18,744 nucleotides of DNA, taken from Candidatus Latescibacterota bacterium (lineage in GTDB: Bacteria; Latescibacterota; UBA2968; UBA8231). A program made the translations under genes and the position numbers. A model generated the notes under the pieces. The model made no database searches. It saw nothing but the letters and a program-made list of their open reading frames with translations, and had not been told where the DNA came from. Of the stretch, positions 8,093-14,527 are shown piece after piece; position 1 is the first letter of the stretch, and each line of letters opens with the position of its first letter. The DNA lies in contig JAJDYK010000019.1 of the NCBI GenBank assembly GCA_022825185.1, positions 1 to 18,744 on the forward strand. The letters are read 5' to 3'.

Positions 8093-8345
8093 TCATGTTT
8101 TAACAACTTCCTGATCAACCAGCCATGTCACCGCTTCGTACGCAGCTTGAAACGAGGTGTAGCGCGGCCGGTAATCCAACAGTCTCTCGGCTTTGGCGCA
8201 GCTGAAATTGGGACTGCGTACAATATGCCCCCAGGTCTGCGCTACCTCTTTCTCGGAGAACTGTTCAAGTGCCTTCCACTCATTCCAGGGCAAGAAGCGC
8301 AGGTTCGCTTCGCGACCAAACCACCTTGCCACCGAGCGCCGGCAT
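8093..8345 (-). pseudogene. C-terminal remnant of an NAD-dependent epimerase/dehydratase
   Basis: About 80 residues ending VTWLVDQEVVKT and TGA at 8093-8095 resemble the C-terminus of extended SDR epimerases: ARWFGREANLRFLPWNEW, TWGHIVRSPNFS, and AERLLDYRPRYTS with a following EAV. The Rossmann domain and YxxxK active site are missing. Upstream of about 8345 the frame stays open but shows no family features and then runs into the sulfatase 3' end in another frame. No ribosome site or plausible start is seen. It is probably a broken gene left between the sulfatase and the aldo/keto reductase. A second SDR of the same superfamily, intact, lies at 6265-7047. Confidence 0.7.
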
Positions 8346-8450
8346 TGATGGTCTTCTCGGACTTGACTTCTTTCGTGGACGGAACTTGACCATTGATTTT
8401 CGTTCAGGACAAGTGGCGCTAGCTTAACTCGGTATCGGAGCAAACGCGCC
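8346..8450. other. Non-coding junction between epimerase remnant and sulfatase stop
   Basis: About 105 bases with no recognisable gene, promoter or terminator hairpin. Base composition drops relative to the sulfatase. It holds the join between the sulfatase-bearing side and the redox block. Confidence 0.4.
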
Positions 8451-10214
8451 CTATCTCGATAACTTCCGCACGTATACATAGTAAGGTGCGATGGTCCGCT
8501 CGATGCGGTCGTAGAACGAAGCGTAGAGCCGGTCGAGGCCAGCGGCGAGCTCGATCTCAAAGCAGGCGCTCGTCGCGTCGGGATCGACTTCTTGTTGGAG
8601 ATTTTGGCCGCCGATTGTTAGCTGTGCCCAGCCGAGGGCGAGGGCGACTCCACCCTCGTAGGCTGGCGCATTTTTCGGCTGGATGCCGGCGCGGTACCAG
8701 CCGCTGTCGTCGCCTTCAATCCCCGCAGTAAGCGCATAGCCGGTTTCCTCGGGCCAGCGCCGCAGTTCAATCTGGTAGCGGCCCGCCTCTTTGACATCAA
8801 CGGCCCAAAAGCCACTCGCGATCTGCCCGGCGCGAACTTGGCGCTGATTCCAGACGGCGCTGCACGCCTCATTGCGGATGTCGTGGGTGGTGAGTTTGGC
8901 AGGTTGGTCGTCTCCGCCCAAGGCAATCGGCTCGTCGCGGTCGAACTGTTCGGAGATGAGCTTCCACCAGTCATCGTATGCCGCGCGCAGGTCGGCGACG
9001 GTGTCAGGATGCTCAGTGGCGATGTCTTGTCGCTGGCCGGGATCTGTGCCGAGGTCGTAAAGCTCGTGACCGTCGATGAGCCGCCACTTGCCTTTCATCA
9101 CCGAGCTCGTGCGCCATTTGACCGGATGGGCCACGCGTTGGGTATCGCAGACGTTGACGCGGTCGGCCAAAGCTGCGTCGTCTGTGCCGCGCAGCAGCGG
9201 CACTAGGCTCTGGCCGTGGAAAGTGCGGCCGGCTGGGACTTCGACTCCGCACAAGTCGAGCAGGGTCGGCATGAAATCCACGTAGCTGGTCAGCGCGTCG
9301 ATGTCGCGGCCACCGGCGATGTGCCCGTTGGGATAGCGGATGAGGAAGGGCACGCGGTGGCCGCCTTCGTATTGGGAGCCTTTTTTGCCGCGCATTCCGG
9401 CGTTGTAACTGCCCGGCCCTTCTTGGGGAAACTGGTCGGCGTCTAGCTCAACTCCTGTGGCCGTGCCGTTGTCGGTCATAAAGATGAGGATGGTATTGTC
9501 GGCGATACCCAATTCGTCGAGCGTGGCCTGTAACTGGCCGAAGTTTTCGTCGATGTTGGTGATCATGCCGTAGAAGCGGGCGCGGTCTTCGTGTGGGGTG
9601 GTGTCGCGGTATTGCTCGACGTAGTGCGGTTCGACGTTGAGTGGTCCGTGTGGCGCGTTGGTGGCGATGTAACAGAAGAAGGGCTGGTCGGCGTTTTCTG
9701 CGATAAAGCGCTGGCCCTCGCGGAAGAACACGTCCGTGCAGTAGCCCTCGTACGGGGTGGGGACGCCGTTTTTGAAATAGGTGTCGTCAAAGTAGTCGTT
9801 GCCCCAAGGGTCGCCCGTGTTGCCGATGCCGCCGCCGGCGTGGTAGATGGATTCGGCAAAGCCGCGCTCGTGTGGGCGGTAGGGTGGGCTGTCGCCGAGA
9901 TGCCACTTGCCGAAGTGGCCGGTGCGGTAGCCCGCGCCAGTGAGCGCGTCCGCGAGGGTCCACTCGTCAGCGCGCAATAGCGAGCGGCCGCCAATGGTGT
10001 GCCAGACACCGGCGCTGTTGCAGTAGTGGCCGGTGAGCAGGCCGGCGCGGGTGGGGGCGCAGGTGGAGCCGACGTGGTAGTCGGTGAAGCGCACGGCATC
10101 TTGGTGGAAGCGGTCGAGGCACGGCGTGCGGATTGCGCTGTTGCCGTGGCAACCGAGGTCGCCGTAGCCTTGGTCGTCGGTGAGGACGAAGACGATGTTG
10201 GGGCGCGCAGTCAT
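8451..10214 (-). CDS. Sulfatase (arylsulfatase A-like, formylglycine-dependent)
   Basis: 587 residues. The N-terminus NIVFVLTDDQGYGDLG supplies the metal aspartates D13/D14. C52 in CAPTR (52-56) is the formylglycine-forming cysteine of the C-x-P-x-R signature. GKWHLG (K103, H105), H189 in APHGP, and D248/N249 in MTDNG complete the usual active site. After about residue 430 there is an extra C-terminal beta-rich region (FWAVDVKEAGRYQIELRRW) ending in VYVRKLSR. The enzyme should remove sulfate esters from a carbohydrate or related substrate and needs a formylglycine-generating enzyme, which is not in this window. No signal peptide is visible before NIVFV, which is odd for a polysaccharide sulfatase and suggests a cytosolic enzyme acting on imported oligosaccharides. 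Its CAGGAG ribosome site lies inside the end of the RraA-like gene, so the two are coupled. Confidence 0.95.
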   Translation of the reverse strand: MTARPNIVFVLTDDQGYGDLGCHGNSAIRTPCLDRFHQDAVRFTDYHVGSTCAPTRAGLLTGHYCNSAGVWHTIGGRSLLRADEWTLADALTGAGYRTGHFGKWHLGDSPPYRPHERGFAESIYHAGGGIGNTGDPWGNDYFDDTYFKNGVPTPYEGYCTDVFFREGQRFIAENADQPFFCYIATNAPHGPLNVEPHYVEQYRDTTPHEDRARFYGMITNIDENFGQLQATLDELGIADNTILIFMTDNGTATGVELDADQFPQEGPGSYNAGMRGKKGSQYEGGHRVPFLIRYPNGHIAGGRDIDALTSYVDFMPTLLDLCGVEVPAGRTFHGQSLVPLLRGTDDAALADRVNVCDTQRVAHPVKWRTSSVMKGKWRLIDGHELYDLGTDPGQRQDIATEHPDTVADLRAAYDDWWKLISEQFDRDEPIALGGDDQPAKLTTHDIRNEACSAVWNQRQVRAGQIASGFWAVDVKEAGRYQIELRRWPEETGYALTAGIEGDDSGWYRAGIQPKNAPAYEGGVALALGWAQLTIGGQNLQQEVDPDATSACFEIELAAGLDRLYASFYDRIERTIAPYYVYVRKLSR

Positions 10215-10217
10215 GGC

Positions 10218-10958
10218 CTATTGCTCCTGTTCGGCGCGCCAGGCTTCGTATTCGGCGCGGGCTTCTTCGCTGAGCGGATAGTACTTGCGCAGGTGGCCGC
10301 CCTCGGCCAGCTTCATGCGGCTGAAGTCCTCCCACTCGGCGTGGGCTTGGGCCTTTTCGGTCAGTTCAGGAGCGAGTTGGGCGGGGACGACGGTGGCTCC
10401 GTCGTCGTCGGCGACGATGATGTCGCCGGGCATGACGAGGGTGTCGCCGCAGGCGATGGGCACGTTGACTGCGAAGGGGAAGATGTTGGTTTGGGTGTGG
10501 AAGTTGGGGGTTGTGCCACGCAGCCAAAGCCCGATGTCGAGGTCTTCGAGCACCTTGGGAAAGTCGCGGATGCAGCCGTCGATGATTGCGCCGATGCCGC
10601 CTTGCCCCATGAAGAAGGTAAGCATCATCTCGCCGAAGACGCCGCTGTGCATGTCGCCGCGTGCATCGACGACGATGATGTCGCCGGGTTGGGTGTGGTA
10701 CAGGGCGTGGCGGTGGAGCTGTTTTTCCGGGTCGGCGTATTCATCGACCGAGTATTGGTCTTCGCGCTTGGGCATGAATTGCAAAGTCAGGGCCGGGCCG
10801 ACGACATGCTTGCCCGGAGTGCGGGAGACGGGGCCTTGGATGTGGGGGTCGCGGATGCCCAAGCGGGCTAGTTCGCCGGCTGCGGTCGCGCTGGAAATAG
10901 GGGCGAGGGCATCGATGAGGTCTTTGGGGGGGCGTTGAATGTCGTTGGTTTCGACCAT
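10218..10958 (-). CDS. RraA-like protein (HMG/CHA aldolase or demethylmenaquinone methyltransferase-like fold)
   Basis: 246 residues. The family core is clear: QPGDIIVVDARGDMHSGVFGE (about 90-110), then GGIGAIIDGCIRD (120-132), containing the DG-x-x-RD motif with R131 and D132. A second PGDIIVADDDGATVVPAQ follows. Proteins of this fold include the RNase E regulator RraA and class II pyruvate aldolases that cleave HMG/CHA-type keto acids. In catabolic neighbourhoods the aldolase or decarboxylase role is the more likely one. The C-terminus (residues about 200-246) is a charged helical extension. ATG 10958 follows CAGGAG at short spacing. It is the first gene of a unit with the sulfatase (stop 10218, next start 10214). 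Its neighbour across the promoter region is the ATPase gene. Confidence 0.88.
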   Translation of the reverse strand: MVETNDIQRPPKDLIDALAPISSATAAGELARLGIRDPHIQGPVSRTPGKHVVGPALTLQFMPKREDQYSVDEYADPEKQLHRHALYHTQPGDIIVVDARGDMHSGVFGEMMLTFFMGQGGIGAIIDGCIRDFPKVLEDLDIGLWLRGTTPNFHTQTNIFPFAVNVPIACGDTLVMPGDIIVADDDGATVVPAQLAPELTEKAQAHAEWEDFSRMKLAEGGHLRKYYPLSEEARAEYEAWRAEQEQ

Positions 10959-11051
10959 GATATCTCCTGTCGTTGAGTGCGGGTAGTTTGTTTAAGCTAA
11001 GGACGAGGCGGCGGCAGGGCCAATGCCGCAGGCTCGCAGGGGTTTAAGAGG

Positions 11052-11079
11052 TTGCCTATTATTGGATATCTGGTATAGT
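11052..11079 (+). promoter_or_regulatory. Predicted sigma70-type promoter of the ATPase/DUF4276 pair
   Basis: TTGCCT at 11052-11057 and TATAGT at 11074-11079 are separated by 16 bases, about 55 bases before the ATG at 11134. The ribosome site GAGGAG stands 7 nt before that ATG. A GATATC palindrome lies in the spacer. It sits in the divergent region (10959-11133) shared with the RraA-like gene, which also holds a small inverted repeat (GCGGCA 11011-11016 with TGCCGC 11024-11029). Confidence 0.45.
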
Positions 11080-11133
11080 GAGCGGTCGTGTAAGAACCAA
11101 GAGATATAAGCCCTCCCAATGAGGAGATGACCT

Positions 11134-12687
11134 ATGTTGACTCGACTGAAAGTCTCTAACTTCAAAAATTTGGCAGATGTGGACTTATACCTCGGTCCGT
11201 TTACCTGTGTGGTCGGTCCGAATGGGGTGGGTAAGTCGAATCTGTTCGATGCGATTCGGTTTCTGAGCGCACTGGCCAATCACACGCTCATGGAAGCCGC
11301 CGCCGCCGTGCGGGACCAAGACAGCCGCAGAGCACACGTACGCGACCTTTTCCATCGCGTGGGCAACCACTATGCTGAGCGCATGACCTTTGAAGCAGAG
11401 ATGATCGTGCCGCGGCAAGCCACCGACGACTTAGGGCAGGAAGCCGAAGCCAGTATTACGTTTTTGCGCTATTCTCTAGAGCTTGCCTACCGAGAGACGG
11501 CCGACAGCTTGGTGCGAGGTAATCTCGCTATCGTCAAAGAAGAATTAGTCCATATCACCCACGGCGATGCCCCCCGACATCTTTTATTTCCTCACAGTGT
11601 AAAGGACTGGCGCAAATCCGCAGTGTACGGCAAACGCCACGCACCCTATTTCATTTCAACCACAGGCGAGGGCGAAAACAGAGTCATAAAACTACATCAG
11701 GATGGCGGCAGCAGTGGGCGTCCTTTGCCCCGATCAGCCGCTAATCTACCTCGCACGGTGCTTTCCATAGCCAATGCGGCGGAAAGCCCTACGGCATTGG
11801 CTGCTCGCCGAGAGATGCAATCTTGGCAAATGTTGCAACTGGAACCTTCGGCACTAAGAAAACCCGATGAATTTGGTGCCCCTACTCACTTAAGGGCAGA
11901 TGGACGCTATTTGGCGGCTACATTGTATCGCTTGGGTCGCCATGCAGGGCAACAGGTGAGTCAGGACACTGTCGAGGGTTGGGAGTCAGATAGTCAGGAC
12001 ATCAGTCCGGAACGGCTTCAATACTTGGCGGACCAACTCGACATTCAAGCCTCGGCCCCCCAAAAAGTGTATAGCCAGATCGCCAACCGCTTGGCCGAAC
12101 TCATCGACGGTGTAAATGATATTCACATAGAGCGGGATGAGAAGCGGGAGCTACTGACGTTATACGTAAAAAACGAGGAGGGAACCTTGCATCCGGCACG
12201 TGCCCTGTCGGATGGTACCCTGCGCTTTCTAGCTTTGGCTGTCTTGGAAAGCGACCCGCAGATGCAGGGAGTGATTTGTTTGGAAGAGCCAGAAAACGGT
12301 ATTCATCCGGCGCGAATTTCGGCTATACTGCAACTGCTCAGGGATATTGCGGTGGATACCCAAGAGTCTGTTGGGGAGGATAATCCACTACGCCAAGTGA
12401 TTGTCAATACTCACTCGCCTTCAGTATTCCAACAAGTCCCGGATGATAGCGTTGTATTTGTAAAGACAAGAGAGGCCATAGATGAGGAAAGACGCCTTTG
12501 TAAAAAGGCTCACTTTCTCTGCCTGTCCGATACTTGGCGAGCCAAAGTGAGCGAAGATGCTGCTCGCGGTGATCTGCTCCCTTATCTGAATCCGGTGCTG
12601 CCTAAGAATTACATAGAGGTATCAAAGCAGAAGCGGGTAGTCGATAGGGAGGATATGCAGCAACTCCTTCTGTCTTCTTCTTGGTAA
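11134..12687 (+). CDS. AAA/ABC-type ATPase of the RecF/OLD-like class (AAA_21 type)
   Basis: 517 residues. The N-terminus LTRLKVSNFKNLADVDLYLG is the typical start of RecF/SMC-like ATPases. Walker A is GPNGVGKS (28-35). The ABC signature-like ALSDGTLRFLAL starts at about 357, Walker B is VICLEEPENGIHP (about 380-392) and the switch histidine is in NTHSPS (about 425-430). A middle insertion (about 90-330) carries the variable part. No TOPRIM domain follows, unlike full-length OLD nucleases; that role may belong to the next gene. The start has GAGGAG 7 nt upstream. It is followed after 12 nt by the DUF4276-like gene. Base composition (55% on a line counted) is lower than in the flanking metabolic genes, in keeping with acquisition. 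Such ATPases act as sensors in defence systems and in some repair complexes; the defence role is inferred. Confidence 0.9.
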   Translation: MLTRLKVSNFKNLADVDLYLGPFTCVVGPNGVGKSNLFDAIRFLSALANHTLMEAAAAVRDQDSRRAHVRDLFHRVGNHYAERMTFEAEMIVPRQATDDLGQEAEASITFLRYSLELAYRETADSLVRGNLAIVKEELVHITHGDAPRHLLFPHSVKDWRKSAVYGKRHAPYFISTTGEGENRVIKLHQDGGSSGRPLPRSAANLPRTVLSIANAAESPTALAARREMQSWQMLQLEPSALRKPDEFGAPTHLRADGRYLAATLYRLGRHAGQQVSQDTVEGWESDSQDISPERLQYLADQLDIQASAPQKVYSQIANRLAELIDGVNDIHIERDEKRELLTLYVKNEEGTLHPARALSDGTLRFLALAVLESDPQMQGVICLEEPENGIHPARISAILQLLRDIAVDTQESVGEDNPLRQVIVNTHSPSVFQQVPDDSVVFVKTREAIDEERRLCKKAHFLCLSDTWRAKVSEDAARGDLLPYLNPVLPKNYIEVSKQKRVVDREDMQQLLLSSSW

Positions 12688-12699
12688 GTCTGGTGCCGG

Positions 12700-13338
12700 A
12701 TGCAGGAACTGCGCTACACGCTGCTGGCGGATGGATCGTCTGATCGCGCCCTCCTACCGATTCTCACTTGGCTGTTGCGCCAGTCCTGCGGTGCGATTCC
12801 TATCGAGGCGGAGTTTGCCGACCTGCGTCGCTTGCCACATCCTCCCAAGAAACTTTCCGAGCGCATTCACTGGAGCGTCGAACTGTATCCGTGCGATTTG
12901 CTCTTTGTGCATCGGGATGCGGAGAGTGCCCCAATCGAAAAGCGCGAGGCAGAGATCCGCAAGGCTATAGAGGAAAGTTCAATGGAAGATTCAGTGTGCG
13001 TTGTTTGCGTGGTGCCTGTGCGGATGCAGGAAGCGTGGTTGCTCATTGACGAAGCTGCGTTGAGAAGGGCTGCGGGAAATCCCAACGGTACTCAACCACT
13101 AGCTATGCCGGACGTGCAAAGACTCGAAGAGTTGGCTGATCCAAAACAACTCATCCGCGATCTCCTGCGCCAGGCAAGCGAACTTCAAGGGCGTCGCCTA
13201 GAGCGCTTCAACTGGCGGTCGAGCGCCCATCGCGTAGCTGAAATGATCGGCGATTTTAGTGTTCTGTACAGATTGGCCGCATTCCAACGGCTGGCAGCGG
13301 AGGTTGAACGGGTCGCAACCGCAGCGGAATGGCGTTAG
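12700..13338 (+). CDS. DUF4276-like (TOPRIM-related) partner of the ATPase
   Basis: 212 residues. Features seen: the opening LLADGSSDRALLPIL (about 8-22), CDLLFVHRDAES (65-76), VPVRMQEAWLLIDE (about 105-118), AAGNPNG (124-130), and the closing FSVLYRLAAFQRL. These match my recollection of DUF4276 proteins paired with AAA ATPases. The first two resemble the TOPRIM acidic motifs, but with ADG for the usual EG and HRD for DxD, so nuclease activity is uncertain. No Shine-Dalgarno is obvious in the 12-nt gap, so translation is probably coupled to the ATPase. The stop at 13338 is 29 nt before the dehydratase ATG. The protein is probably an effector or nuclease partner in a two-gene module. Family recognition is from memory and could not be tested. 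Confidence 0.75.
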   Translation: MQELRYTLLADGSSDRALLPILTWLLRQSCGAIPIEAEFADLRRLPHPPKKLSERIHWSVELYPCDLLFVHRDAESAPIEKREAEIRKAIEESSMEDSVCVVCVVPVRMQEAWLLIDEAALRRAAGNPNGTQPLAMPDVQRLEELADPKQLIRDLLRQASELQGRRLERFNWRSSAHRVAEMIGDFSVLYRLAAFQRLAAEVERVATAAEWR

Positions 13339-13367
13339 AAGCAAATCTTAAAACTAGGAGGAAGCAC

Positions 13368-14462
13368 ATGACAGTGGAAGATCGCGGCTCGGCTATTCGG
13401 GTCGAGCGCCTGACGGCCATTCCGGTGGGGGCCAAGGGCTACGTGAAGGTGGAGACGAATATGGGGGCGGTCGGCTGGGGTGAAATCAACAACATGGAGA
13501 CCAAGGTCGCCTGCGCCTTGGCCGAGTCGCTGGGTTCGCTCATCGTCGGCGAAAACCCGACGCGCATCGAGCACCACTGGCAGCGGATGTTCCGCGCCCA
13601 TCGAAACCTGCGCGGCGGCGGGCTGATGGTACACGTGATTTCGGCCATTGACATGGCGCTGTGGGACATTGCCGGCAAGCTCTATCAGGTGCCGGTGTAT
13701 CGCCTGTTGGGCGGCCCCTGCCGCGACAAGGTGTGGATGTATCCCAGCCCCAAGGCGATCAAGGTCAGCCCTGGGGGCTCGCGTTATCACGCGGGGACGC
13801 CGGCCGAGGTGGCGGAATTGGTGCAGCGGGTGGCTGACGCGCGCGCCAAGGTGGGGCCGGACGGGGCGGTGATGTTCGATGCGCACAGCATGTTGCCGCT
13901 GCCGCTGGTCAAGCAGTTTGCCGGTTATCTCAAGCCGGACGATTTACTCTTTTTGGAAGAGGCGTGGGTGCCGGGCAACATCGAGGCCATGCAGAAGCTG
14001 CGCGCGGCCGTGCCCGTGCCGTTGGCGACTGGCGAGCGCGACCGCACCATCTGGGAGGTGCGCGAGATTTTGGAGGCTCAAGTAGTAGATATTCTGCAGC
14101 CCGACTGCGGCCACGGCGGCGGCATCAGCCAGATGCAGAAGGTAGCTGCGCTGTGCGAGGCGCACCACGTGCCGATTGCCCCGCATTGCACTATGTCGTT
14201 TCTGGGCCTGACGGCGAGCTTACACGTGGCGGCCTCCGTGGCGTTTTTCCTCATCCACGAGGGCTACGATCACCAATTGCCCGCAGGTGTGGCGCACAAG
14301 ACGTGGACGTTGGATGCGGAAGGATATGCGTCGCTGCCGGAGGGGCCGGGGTTGGGTGTGGAGATCGACGAGGAAAAGGCCATTGCCGTAGGGCAGGAGC
14401 GCGAACGGCAGTTTAAGTGGCCGGATAATCGGTTGCGGGATGGGTCGGTGGCGGATTATTGA
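13368..14462 (+). CDS. Mandelate racemase/enolase superfamily dehydratase, D-galactonate dehydratase-like
   Basis: 364 residues from ATG 13368, chosen because AGGAGG stands 6 nt upstream; an in-frame ATG at 13329 overlaps the previous gene. The magnesium ligands of the MR subgroup are visible: D171 in MFDAHSM, E197 in LFLEEAW and E223 in ATGERDR. H173 and H273 (IAPHCTM) match the two catalytic histidines of D-galactonate dehydratase, and D246 in QPDCGHGGG completes the His-Asp dyad. The enzyme probably removes water from an aldonic acid to give a 2-keto-3-deoxy acid; which sugar acid is not decidable from the sequence. It is cytoplasmic. It follows the ATPase/DUF4276 pair on the same strand and may be read through from it, though the functions look unrelated. 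A long hairpin closes the unit. Confidence 0.9.
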   Translation: MTVEDRGSAIRVERLTAIPVGAKGYVKVETNMGAVGWGEINNMETKVACALAESLGSLIVGENPTRIEHHWQRMFRAHRNLRGGGLMVHVISAIDMALWDIAGKLYQVPVYRLLGGPCRDKVWMYPSPKAIKVSPGGSRYHAGTPAEVAELVQRVADARAKVGPDGAVMFDAHSMLPLPLVKQFAGYLKPDDLLFLEEAWVPGNIEAMQKLRAAVPVPLATGERDRTIWEVREILEAQVVDILQPDCGHGGGISQMQKVAALCEAHHVPIAPHCTMSFLGLTASLHVAASVAFFLIHEGYDHQLPAGVAHKTWTLDAEGYASLPEGPGLGVEIDEEKAIAVGQERERQFKWPDNRLRDGSVADY

Positions 14463-14493
14463 CGGACGGTACGCACCGGCGTCGAACCGGTAG

Positions 14494-14527
14494 GTGTAGG
14501 GGGCGGTTTGGAAACCGCCCCCTACAC
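14494..14527. terminator. Perfect 16-bp hairpin between converging genes
   Basis: GTGTAGGGGGCGGTTT (14494-14509) is the exact reverse complement of 14512-14527, with a 2-base centre. It lies 31 bases after the dehydratase stop, and its last base is the first of the opposite-strand stop triplet (14527-14529). No long T-run follows on either side, so it may be a bidirectional terminator of weak type or a dispersed palindromic repeat. Confidence 0.7.

Noticed and set aside
9999..10871. 290-codon plus-strand frame across the sulfatase start and RraA-like gene
   Set aside because: Antisense shadow with a repetitive Val/Gly/Ala/Asp composition; both minus-strand genes have clear motifs.
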